38,261 nt of DNA, taken from positions 1 through 38,261 of IMG/VR virus record IMGVR_UViG_3300042883_000138. The stretch is one strand, 5' to 3'. A program made the translations under genes and the position numbers. The notes beneath the pieces are model-generated. The model saw only the letters and a program-made list of their open reading frames with translations. It was not told the DNA's origin and searched no databases. The DNA is from a virus. Shown here piece by piece: positions 33,291 to 38,261 of the stretch. Within the stretch, counting starts at the first letter, position 1; each line of letters starts with the position of its first letter.

Positions 33291-33346
33291 TTGACAAGAT
33301 AGAAGAGCCTCCGCTATCCTCGTCTTATGGGCTCAAAGTGGGCTCA
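33291..33346 (+). promoter_or_regulatory. Promoter of the rightward accessory operon with tandem repeats
   Basis: TTGACA (33291-33296) and TATCCT (33315-33320) are 18 bases apart, a good sigma-70-type promoter. Immediately after, GGGCTCA repeats at 33329-33335 and 33340-33346, exactly 11 bases (one helical turn) apart, overlapping the expected start site near 33327. The pair looks like an operator. The first gene starts at 33360. Confidence 0.65.
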
Positions 33347-33359
33347 TAGATAGGCAGTA

Positions 33360-33500
33360 ATGATTAAAAAATGTGATGAGTGTGGAAAGTCTTTTGATGT
33401 ATTTAATGAGGGAAATGTATCTAATTACAATGTTGCGCTCTGCGGTAATTGTTGGAGCGTTGAAGCTATGAAGCGCGGGATTATTAAGGAGGCTATCTAA
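33360..33500 (+). CDS. Zinc-ribbon microprotein (46 aa)
   Basis: A 46-residue protein starting MIKKCDECGKSF with C5-x2-C8 and C28-x2-C31 (ALCGNCW), two knuckles of one zinc ribbon. It is the first gene after the promoter. The stop overlaps the next start (TAATG). It may act on host RNA polymerase or ribosomes like other small phage zinc proteins; no partner is visible. Confidence 0.78.
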   Translation: MIKKCDECGKSFDVFNEGNVSNYNVALCGNCWSVEAMKRGIIKEAI

Positions 33501-33730
33501 TGAAATGGGGAACGCGTATAGGCAGGATCCAAATCACTATCAAGGGAACGCCCCGCGCTCATTGGTATTACTGGATTAAGAGAGAGGGGGCTCATAACTG
33601 GAAGGCGGGTTATTATGGATTCGGGGCGGAGATTCCTTACCGTGAGACCTTTACTACCAGCGCTAAGGCTCGCGCCTATTGCGAGGCGAAAGACCGTGAA
33701 GCGGTAATCATCGAAGAAATAAGAGCGTAG
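33500..33730 (+). CDS. Hypothetical small basic protein (76 aa)
   Basis: A 76-residue protein starting MKWGTRIGRIQITIKG, aromatic-rich (HWYYWIKREGAHNWKAGYYG). AAGGAGG seven bases upstream is a strong ribosome site. Beta-rich, unknown family. Confidence 0.68.
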   Translation: MKWGTRIGRIQITIKGTPRAHWYYWIKREGAHNWKAGYYGFGAEIPYRETFTTSAKARAYCEAKDREAVIIEEIRA

Positions 33731-33744
33731 TGCTTGCCTTTCCT

Positions 33745-33766
33745 CGTAGGGTTATACTATCCTACG
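33745..33766. promoter_or_regulatory. Hairpin with TATACTAT loop
   Basis: CGTAGG (33745-33750) and CCTACG (33761-33766) are a perfect inverted repeat flanking GTTATACTAT. TATACT in the loop resembles a -10 box, but no -35 fits well. It is in the 78-base gap before a longer gene; it may be an attenuator or an operator. Confidence 0.4.
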
Positions 33767-33808
33767 GGGGAGGGGAGGGACTAGCCTCCAATTATGAAAG
33801 GATAAGAA

Positions 33809-34174
33809 ATGAACGCAACACTTAGCAAGAAAGCGCAGAAAGAGCAAGAGAGGGAGAACGCTCGCGTTTACCTTTTAAGCATATTAAACAAGCAAAACAA
33901 GCCGACACTCTACACAAACCTCAAGAGCGTTTCCTCGTCTGGTATGTCTAGGGATATGAAAGTACTCGCTGCGGTAGAGGGTGAAATCGTAGATGTGACC
34001 TATTATGTCGGAAAGTTAGACATTGGCACGATTAAAGAGCGCAACGGGCAACGTGTTATCCGTGTTGGCGGTTGCGGTATGGATATGGGTTTCCACGTGG
34101 TCTATTCTGTGTCTGCTGTGTTATATGGATATGAAGAGCGCGGGGCTTACACTATCCGCCACGAGTGGATTTAA
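33809..34174 (+). CDS. Conserved actinophage protein with VGGCGMDMGF motif
   Basis: A 121-residue protein with a helical start (KKAQKEQERENARVYLLSIL) and a body containing SSSGMSRDMKVLAA and RVGGCGMDMGFHVVYSVSAVLYGYE. The combination SGMSR plus VGGCGMDMGF is one I know from many actinophages, function unknown. AAAGGA precedes ATG 33809. Confidence 0.78.
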   Translation: MNATLSKKAQKEQERENARVYLLSILNKQNKPTLYTNLKSVSSSGMSRDMKVLAAVEGEIVDVTYYVGKLDIGTIKERNGQRVIRVGGCGMDMGFHVVYSVSAVLYGYEERGAYTIRHEWI

Positions 34175-34184
34175 GGGGGAACGC

Positions 34185-34382
34185 GTGATTAAAGCATACG
34201 AAACAGAGGGACACGGTATTTATTGGCAGGTTTTCGAGTGGGAGAGTGGAGACACCAAGCACCTCGGAGACCTTGAAACCCTTGAAGATGTTATGAAACT
34301 ATCGAGGGAGAGGAAATTACCTTTAACGCTCTACACCCAAGAATGGGCAGAGACTTTCGAAAAAGAGGAGGCGAGCAAGTGA
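34185..34382 (+). CDS. Hypothetical small protein (65 aa)
   Basis: A 65-residue protein starting at GTG 34185 after GGGGGA, with YWQVFEWESGDTKHLGDLETLEDVMKL; acidic and helical at the end. The upstream in-frame stretch to 34023 lies inside the previous gene and is not taken as coding. Its end overlaps the next start (GTGA). Confidence 0.66.
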   Translation: MIKAYETEGHGIYWQVFEWESGDTKHLGDLETLEDVMKLSRERKLPLTLYTQEWAETFEKEEASK

Positions 34383-34528
34383 GCCTTGACTTCATACTAG
34401 AGCGCCTAACTAGCGTGCAGGTGGGGGGCTTTTGGGCTTTAATGCAGGTTATTATCTACGCCCTAGTAATCTATCTAGGGCTAGTAATCATAAGCAAGAT
34501 AACCGATAAGAGAGAGAGAGGGAGATAA
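34379..34528 (+). CDS. Single-span membrane microprotein (49 aa)
   Basis: A 49-residue protein starting at GTG 34379 with GAGGAGG seven bases upstream. A hydrophobic helix covers residues 17-40 (FWALMQVIIYALVIYLGLVII) with a basic tail. Membrane location is likely. No family recognised. Confidence 0.68.
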   Translation: MSLDFILERLTSVQVGGFWALMQVIIYALVIYLGLVIISKITDKRERGR

Positions 34529-34608
34529 TGAGTAAGATAAAGTATGAGCCAGAGATAGATGACCTAATCAAGATGAAAGAGGAGGAGGAAGGTAATGAGA
34601 ACGCCTAA
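34528..34608 (+). CDS. Acidic microprotein (26 aa)
   Basis: A 26-codon frame starting MSKIKYEPEIDD with an EEEEG end. The TAATG start and a GGGAG site upstream support it, but its length makes it uncertain. It overlaps the next gene by 14 bases. Confidence 0.42.
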   Translation: MSKIKYEPEIDDLIKMKEEEEGNENA

Positions 34609-34747
34609 CCTATACACCTGCGTAAAGTGCTACACCGACATAGAAGAAGATGATGTTGTGTGGGCAGATAGCAAGGGAAATGTGGAGATACACACTTACG
34701 CATACTGCGTGGGGTGCTTACCAAATCAGGAGGAAGCAAGTGAATAA
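34595..34747 (+). CDS. Zinc-ribbon microprotein (50 aa)
   Basis: A 50-residue protein with C9-x2-C12 (YTCVKCYT) and C38-x2-C41 (AYCVGCLP). GAGGAGGAGGAAGG upstream of ATG 34595 is a strong ribosome site. It is the second zinc ribbon of this operon; function unknown. Confidence 0.75.
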   Translation: MRTPNLYTCVKCYTDIEEDDVVWADSKGNVEIHTYAYCVGCLPNQEEASE

Positions 34748-34913
34748 GGAATACTATCAAGCTAAGGCAGACCTATGCCGAGGACTAGCAATAAAGCAAA
34801 TGGTGGAGGGGGAAGCGAAGGAGGCAGGTGCTAACCTAATTCGTATGGTCAATGCCCTAAATCAAATCAACTTAATCAACTATAAGGAGGAGAAGGATAA
34901 TGAAGCCAGTTAA
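34740..34913 (+). CDS. Small helical protein (57 aa)
   Basis: A 57-residue protein from GTG 34740 (AGGAGG upstream), starting MNKEYYQAKADLCRG with a long helical segment (GEAKEAGANLIRMVNALNQIN). The longer in-frame stretch upstream to 34650 lies inside the zinc-ribbon gene and is not taken. No family recognised. Confidence 0.66.
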   Translation: MNKEYYQAKADLCRGLAIKQMVEGEAKEAGANLIRMVNALNQINLINYKEEKDNEAS

Positions 34914-35127
34914 TTTCTATGAGGTAATGGATCATAAGGCAGAAGTGGAGTGGGGTGGGGCGAGTGTAAGCGAGGCTATCACTTGGTTCAGGCGTGGTCT
35001 TGATAGGTCTATCCTAGTGAGTGTATGGGACGAGCAGAGCGAGGACGATTTCAAGCTCATCACAGATAAGATAGATGTGACTGCCCTAGTCTTGGCTACC
35101 ATAACAAGTGAGAGGGAGAAGGCGTGA
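34900..35127 (+). CDS. Hypothetical protein (75 aa)
   Basis: A 75-residue acidic protein starting MKPVNFYEVMDHKAEVEW, with SEAITWFRRGLDRSILVSVWDEQ and an end of TSEREKA. AAGGAGGAGAAGG upstream. Alpha/beta pattern, unknown family. Confidence 0.68.
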   Translation: MKPVNFYEVMDHKAEVEWGGASVSEAITWFRRGLDRSILVSVWDEQSEDDFKLITDKIDVTALVLATITSEREKA

Positions 35128-35210
35128 TATTTCTAGGCGTAATACTTATGACTATCCTTGCCTACCTGCTCATAGTATGGGAGGATAAGCTCAATGAAAA
35201 CGATAGATAA
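35124..35210 (+). CDS. Membrane microprotein (28 aa)
   Basis: A 28-residue frame from GTG 35124 (GTGA overlap), MIFLGVILMTILAYLLIVW then a charged tail. Almost all is one membrane helix. Such short membrane proteins are hard to prove, but the coupled start and the AGAAGG upstream support it. Confidence 0.55.
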   Translation: MIFLGVILMTILAYLLIVWEDKLNENDR

Positions 35211-35499
35211 ACGCAGAGCCTACTCTGAGAAGCGAGCTGTATGGCTACGCAACTATCAGAGGGCTAGGGCAAGGGCTTTAACACGCCTTGCTCAGCAGTA
35301 TCCCGACCAATACAAGGATTTACTTGAGCAGGAGAGGTTAGCTGATGAGAGTATGGCAAAAACGTGGCTGGACATTACTGGCGCTACCAGTATTAGCTCT
35401 AGTCTTGGTGTTCTTACAGATAGAAACAACGACACATCTAGATCCGAGCAAGCAGACGGAGATGAGCAGGACGAAGGCAACGTGGGAGGAGAAGGGTGA
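35194..35499 (+). CDS. Hypothetical helical protein (101 aa)
   Basis: A 101-residue protein. The first 60 residues are strongly helical and basic (RRAYSEKRAVWLRNYQRARARALTRLAQQ; LLEQERLADE), the end is Asp/Glu/Gly-rich. The pattern RNYQRARARALTRLAQQYP resembles small actinophage proteins. Its second half shares 155 bases with the transglycosylase gene in another frame. GGGAGGA precedes ATG 35194. Confidence 0.7.
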   Translation: MKTIDKRRAYSEKRAVWLRNYQRARARALTRLAQQYPDQYKDLLEQERLADESMAKTWLDITGATSISSSLGVLTDRNNDTSRSEQADGDEQDEGNVGGEG

Positions 35500-35773
35500 G
35501 AACAGAAAACTGGCAAAGCAATACGCGTGGGTTGCGTTTGGTTGGAGAGGGGGAGAGTGGGAGTGCCTTCACTTTCTTTGGACCCGTGAGAGCAGGTTTG
35601 ACCACCTCGCAAGCAACCAGCAAGGAAGCTCAGCTTTCGGAATTGCTCAAATGCTTGGAGAAAGAAGTAGAGAACCTGCGATCCAAATACTGCGAGGCTT
35701 ACGTTACATTGATAAGCGTCACGGAACACCTTGTAAGGCTAAACGCTTTGCTATTAAACACGGATACTACTAA
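35345..35773 (+). CDS. Membrane-anchored transglycosylase-like lytic protein
   Basis: A 142-residue protein with an N-terminal hydrophobic segment (residues 9-24, signal or anchor), then a lytic-transglycosylase-like domain: CLHFLWTRESRFDHLASN (catalytic E82), GSSAFGIAQML (G94, Q102), ILRGLRYIDKRHGTPCKA. This order matches small actinophage/actinobacterial peptidoglycan enzymes cleaving glycan strands. It could aid DNA entry or late lysis as a second lysin. It overlaps the preceding helical gene by 155 bases and a downstream gene by 278 bases. GGAGAGG lies before ATG 35345. Confidence 0.72.
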   Translation: MRVWQKRGWTLLALPVLALVLVFLQIETTTHLDPSKQTEMSRTKATWEEKGENRKLAKQYAWVAFGWRGGEWECLHFLWTRESRFDHLASNQQGSSAFGIAQMLGERSREPAIQILRGLRYIDKRHGTPCKAKRFAIKHGYY

Positions 35774-35789
35774 ACTAAAGGACAGCTAA
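35496..35789 (+). CDS. Possible overlapping coiled-coil protein (97 aa)
   Basis: A frame of 97 residues starting at GTG 35496, which overlaps the stop of the preceding gene (GTGA) and has GGAGG six bases upstream, like verified neighbours. The second half shows heptads (LSELLKCLEKEVENLRSKYCEAYV). It shares 278 bases with the transglycosylase gene in another frame. If expressed, the two proteins are encoded by the same DNA. It may instead be a non-coding frame. Confidence 0.5.
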   Translation: MRTENWQSNTRGLRLVGEGESGSAFTFFGPVRAGLTTSQATSKEAQLSELLKCLEKEVENLRSKYCEAYVTLISVTEHLVRLNALLLNTDTTKLKDS

Positions 35790-35820
35790 GAGTTACTTAT
35801 CCTTTCACTTAGCGTAAGAG

Positions 35821-35852
35821 GCCCCGCAGACCAAGAGTGCTAACTGCGGGGC
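35821..35852 (+). terminator. Terminator of the rightward accessory operon
   Basis: GCCCCGCAG (35821-35829) pairs perfectly with CTGCGGGGC (35844-35852) across a 14-base loop, followed by TTTCTTATTT on the plus strand. It closes the rightward operon and stands between it and the converging leftward early operon, whose last gene stops at 35857. Confidence 0.85.
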
Positions 35853-35856
35853 TTTC

Positions 35857-36030
35857 TTATTTATCGGTGGAGTAGAAACCCTTACCCTTAAAGTGAGAGG
35901 GAGGGGACTCCCACCTTCGGTTCAATGTCGAGGAACATTGAGGGCAGTCATACTCCACTTCGATATCGTGGATGCTGCGGAGAACAAGGAGGATGTTTCC
36001 GCAGGCTGGACATTCATATTCGTATCTCAT
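35857..36030 (-). CDS. FmdB-like zinc-ribbon protein (57 aa)
   Basis: A 57-residue protein starting MRYEYECPACG with C7-x2-C10 and C29-x2-C32 (YDCPQCSSTL), then LNRRWESPPSHFKGKGFYSTDK. FmdB-type proteins share the N-terminal zinc ribbon and an end such as HFKGxGFYxTD. ATG 36030 overlaps the methyltransferase stop (ATGA). It is the last gene of the leftward early operon. Confidence 0.8.
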   Translation of the reverse strand: MRYEYECPACGNILLVLRSIHDIEVEYDCPQCSSTLNRRWESPPSHFKGKGFYSTDK

Positions 36031-36491
36031 TTGATAACTACTAACGCAGAAGGAAAGGGCGCAGAGTTCTTTTGATTACCAAACTTCAAGCGACCTTTAA
36101 TAAATCTAACCTCGTGCTGGATACAGTAGTTATGCCACCAGTTAGTATCAGTTCTAGCAGGAACAAGGCATATAACAGTAGCTCCGTGCTTGGCTTCATC
36201 ATTAGCCTTCTTCATCCACTCACCGATAGTCCTGCCATAGGGAGGATTGAGCCATACAACACCACTACCAGAATCTAGTGACCAGCAACAAGTAAAGGCA
36301 TCTTGCCTAGTATTCTCAGGATGATCTGGTCCATACCAGTTATCAGGGACAAGGGTTGATGAGGCAAGGGCAGCAGCGTCAAGGGTAAAGTTAAACTCTT
36401 TCGCTAAGTTATTATAGAAATCTCTAGGTGTGCTCCAAGTATCATCACTAGATGTCTTGAAGGTATCAGTTTTATAGAAGCCTTCGGTCAT
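36027..36491 (-). CDS. Phage Dam-type N6-adenine methyltransferase
   Basis: A 154-residue protein with DTWSTPRDFY, FTLDAAA, VVWLNPPYGRTIGEW (NPPY at 82-85) and LVPARTDTNWWH, then RLKFGNQKNSAPFPSALVVI. This order matches the phage Dam family (PF05869). It transfers a methyl group from S-adenosylmethionine to adenine N6, probably protecting phage DNA from host restriction or marking it for packaging. No cognate nuclease is adjacent in a restriction pair, though a PD-(D/E)XK protein precedes it. Confidence 0.92.
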   Translation of the reverse strand: MTEGFYKTDTFKTSSDDTWSTPRDFYNNLAKEFNFTLDAAALASSTLVPDNWYGPDHPENTRQDAFTCCWSLDSGSGVVWLNPPYGRTIGEWMKKANDEAKHGATVICLVPARTDTNWWHNYCIQHEVRFIKGRLKFGNQKNSAPFPSALVVIK

Positions 36492-36865
36492 AGCGGTAAG
36501 GCATAATCTAGGTGTAGGAAGCCGACAAGTTTCATAATCTTTCTAGTATCAGAGAACTCAGTAGTGGTAGGCATCCACTTCTCAGACCAGCTTGGCTCTG
36601 GAACTCTTGATAAATCAAAGGCATAGATACCCTCTGGTGTGGAGTTAATGTAGTAAGGAGCCATACTTCCTGCTTGGTTGATAAGCCTGCGATACTTCAT
36701 CTCTTCTATCAGTAAGTCTGGATAGTGGCTATGCCTACACTTGAGTTCAATGTATAGATTCTTTTCAATGGTAGTGCAGTCAAAGGAGTCGAAAGCGCCT
36801 TCAGATTTCTCAAGGTCGGGGAAGTGTTTATCTTTTAGATAATCGAAGAGCTCGGATTCTTTCAC
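36488..36865 (-). CDS. PD-(D/E)XK nuclease-like protein
   Basis: A 125-residue protein with FDSFDCTT (D26/D29) and LYIELKCR (E40-x-K42), a helix with MKYRRLI, then beta strands (APYYINSTPEGIYAFDL). This fits a small PD-(D/E)XK fold of uncertain substrate. It overlaps the sigma-like gene (GTGA) and the methyltransferase (ATGA). It might be a modification-dependent or structure-specific nuclease; the fold match is moderate. Confidence 0.65.
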   Translation of the reverse strand: MKESELFDYLKDKHFPDLEKSEGAFDSFDCTTIEKNLYIELKCRHSHYPDLLIEEMKYRRLINQAGSMAPYYINSTPEGIYAFDLSRVPEPSWSEKWMPTTTEFSDTRKIMKLVGFLHLDYALPL

Positions 36866-37494
36866 TGGTATGGACTCTCCCCACCCACATTGTTCTGTAG
36901 TTTACGCAAAGAACTCTGACATCTACGATCAGCAGTAGATACAGCACAACCTAGATACTCTGCCAAAGCCTCAAGGGTGAGGCTCTCGTGGTATCTCTTG
37001 ATAAGAATATCTTTATCTGTTATCTCTAGCTTTAGATAAGCCTTCTTTATATCTATCAGGGTAGCAAGTAGGTTGCCACCTTCTGCTGGAGCTGACTGCT
37101 TACGTGGCTGACCATCGTTAATGAGGTTCTGTGCCTGTTCTAAGACTGTATTATCTACGATGGATGCAATTACGTGAGGCAATAGCTGGGCTATAACTGC
37201 TGAGTCATAGAAGGCTTCATCGCCTATGCGATAGCCTGCCTTAGCAGCCTTCTCCTTGCGAGCATAGCGCTCACAGTGGCGCTTCATCTGCCAAGCAATA
37301 CGCTTCTCATTGATTACCTTTTGGATAGGATTAGTTTCATTTAATAGTCCATCTAGATGTTCTACTCTAGTTAGATACCAGGCGTAGCACTCCTGCTTTA
37401 CATCGTCTCTATCTACATAGTTGCGAAACCTACGACAGATAGTATTGGCTACGCTGGGAGCTATATCAAGAATAGCTGGGTGGATATCAGTCAT
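36862..37494 (-). CDS. Sigma-70-like factor
   Basis: A 210-residue protein resembling small sigma factors: region 2-like (IAPSVANTICRRFRNYVDRDDVKQECYAWYLTR) at the start and a region 4 helix-turn-helix near the C-terminus (LTLEALAEYLGCAVSTADRRCQSSLRKL). The middle is unlike standard sigma 3. It likely steers RNA polymerase to phage promoters and may work with the WhiB protein. Alternatively it is an HTH regulator. The eight-base overlap with the Nmad1-like gene supports the start. Confidence 0.78.
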   Translation of the reverse strand: MTDIHPAILDIAPSVANTICRRFRNYVDRDDVKQECYAWYLTRVEHLDGLLNETNPIQKVINEKRIAWQMKRHCERYARKEKAAKAGYRIGDEAFYDSAVIAQLLPHVIASIVDNTVLEQAQNLINDGQPRKQSAPAEGGNLLATLIDIKKAYLKLEITDKDILIKRYHESLTLEALAEYLGCAVSTADRRCQSSLRKLQNNVGGESPYQ

Positions 37495-37903
37495 TAGGTA
37501 TCTCAGGCCAAGTCTTATCTAGTACCATCATTGCAATAGCAGAGTAGTTAAGTAGATCTAGGAAAGAATCTCTGAGTGACTCGTTTGAGGGAGCGACTTC
37601 ACTATCAACGAGGTGATTGATTCTAGCCACCTTGTCGTGCATACGCACTCGTAATCCGTTGAGTGCTCCACCTGGACTGTGAGAGATGTTCTTTGGACCA
37701 TAATCTTTATGTTTGCGGATGAGCAAATTACCTGCTGTGTCAAGGATTCGCCACACATTAGCAACGAACTCCGAATCTAACTTCTTGTCGGAATCGGTTT
37801 GACTGTAATAGTACCATTCTTGAAGTCTATGGAAACTATTACCATCCCCAATTCCTTCAGATACTCTGCCATCTGAGTCAATTCCTTCTTTGTAGTCACT
37901 CAC
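37487..37903 (-). CDS. Nmad1-like (nucleotide modification associated) protein
   Basis: A 138-residue protein with KHKDYGPKNISHSPGGALNGLRVRMHDKVARINHL and SLRDSFLDLLNYSAIAMMVLDK, matching the Nmad1/DUF1599 layout. Such proteins occur near phage base-modification genes and are thought to act in nucleotide metabolism. No hypermodification pathway is visible, but a Dam methyltransferase is three genes on. GTG 37903 overlaps the primase stop (TAGTG), with AGGAGGAG before it. Confidence 0.85.
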   Translation of the reverse strand: MSDYKEGIDSDGRVSEGIGDGNSFHRLQEWYYYSQTDSDKKLDSEFVANVWRILDTAGNLLIRKHKDYGPKNISHSPGGALNGLRVRMHDKVARINHLVDSEVAPSNESLRDSFLDLLNYSAIAMMVLDKTWPEIPND

Positions 37904-38261
37904 TATACTCCTCCTACTAGGTTGGCTGTTGCTTCTTGTCCATTCACCAGATAGAAGTCTGTTATGTCCATACCTGGTGGTAATTGTACGATTTGTGAGT
38001 TGATTAACTCACCTGCGACACGCCTAGAGAACTCAGCTCCAGGGTTAGTCCCATCTTCTTTAACATCATTGTCACCGACTACATAAACCATATCAAAACC
38101 ATTGAATAACTTTGAATAATAAGGCTTCCAAGCAGCAACACCAGGCACTCCTACTGCTGGCACTTGGCAGTTAGCCTCCATAACTATCGCATCAAACTCA
38201 CCCTCACATACAACTACCCTGCTGGTATTAGACATAGTTGAAATGACATTAAACAGGTGTG
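37903..38261 (-). CDS. DNA primase, TOPRIM part (3' portion; starts at 426)
   Basis: This is the C-terminal portion of the split primase whose start is at 426 across the circle junction. It carries VVVCEGEFDAIVM, VYVVGDNDVKEDG and LPPGMDITDFYLV, the TOPRIM active-site motifs (Glu, then Asp-x-Asp) that hold magnesium during primer synthesis. The junction codon differs by one synonymous base (TCG at 129-127, TCA at 38262-38260 by extrapolation), consistent with strain variation in the assembled population. Confidence 0.87.
   Translation of the reverse strand, partial: HLFNVISTMSNTSRVVVCEGEFDAIVMEANCQVPAVGVPGVAAWKPYYSKLFNGFDMVYVVGDNDVKEDGTNPGAEFSRRVAGELINSQIVQLPPGMDITDFYLVNGQEATANLVGGV
38134..38259. 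repeat. Terminal redundancy, right copy
   Basis: Identical to 1-126; see the left copy. Confidence 0.93.

Noticed and set aside
34023-34184. Upstream extension of the 65-residue protein.
   Set aside because: Lies entirely within the VGGCGMDMGF gene in another frame; GTG 34185 has its own ribosome site.
35911-35960. tRNA-like T-loop sequence (GGTTCAATGTC).
   Set aside because: No acceptor or D arm around it; the leftward zinc-ribbon gene accounts for the sequence.

Overview
The window reads as one essentially complete, circularly assembled genome of a small (about 38.1 kb) tailed phage infecting an actinobacterium. The first 126 bases recur exactly at the end (38134-38259), so the molecule closes inside a primase gene. 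The actinobacterial assignment rests on a WhiB-type iron-sulfur regulator, a proteasome beta/HslV-like protein and many small cysteine-rich or basic proteins of kinds I associate with actinophages. The modest, clearly sub-50% GC content suggests a low-GC aquatic actinobacterium rather than a Streptomyces or Mycobacterium; the exact host is inference. The morphology looks podovirus-like: there is terminase, portal, scaffold, capsid, very large internal proteins, a short-tail adaptor and nozzle candidates, but no tail tube, sheath or classical tape-measure context.

Layout. (1) Minus-strand late operon, 32636 down to 4987: large terminase, a cluster of lysine-rich microproteins, portal, internal/ejection proteins (1572, 240, 522 and 623 aa), scaffold, major capsid protein, a second cluster of small basic and zinc-ribbon proteins, collagen-like fibre, two glycosyltransferases, adaptor, fibre and glycine-rich adhesin genes, a beta-rich tail protein, then membrane protein, M15-type endolysin and holin, closed by a terminator at 4922-4961. 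(2) A single rightward zinc-ribbon gene at 4683-4919. (3) Minus-strand early operon, 4541 through base 1 and on from 38261 to 35857: Ntn-hydrolase, small protein, Cas4/RecB-like nuclease, WhiB, RecA-like ATPase, Holliday-resolvase-like nuclease, split primase (CHC2 plus TOPRIM in different frames), Nmad1-like protein, sigma-like factor, PD-(D/E)XK protein, Dam-type adenine methyltransferase and a zinc-ribbon protein. (4) Rightward accessory operon 33360-35789: about a dozen very small overlapping genes ending in a transglycosylase-like gene and a terminator at 35821-35852. (5) A gene-free divergent control region, 32649-33359, with four consecutive hairpins, paired repeats and a good TTGACA/TATCCT promoter.

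Genes are packed with ATGA, GTGA, TAATG and TGATG overlaps and strong Shine-Dalgarno (SD) sequences, so translational coupling is the rule. I see no integrase, repressor, DNA polymerase, tRNA or CRISPR array; the phage appears lytic and dependent on the host polymerase. The most unusual parts are the proteasome-like protein, the two clusters of lysine-rich microproteins (one containing a duplicated 44-base gene end), the frame-split primase, a terminase whose coding frame extends upstream of its first ATG to a possible AUU start, the nested overlapping genes around the transglycosylase, and the structured divergent region. Many genes under 60 codons were found by reading the gaps between longer frames.
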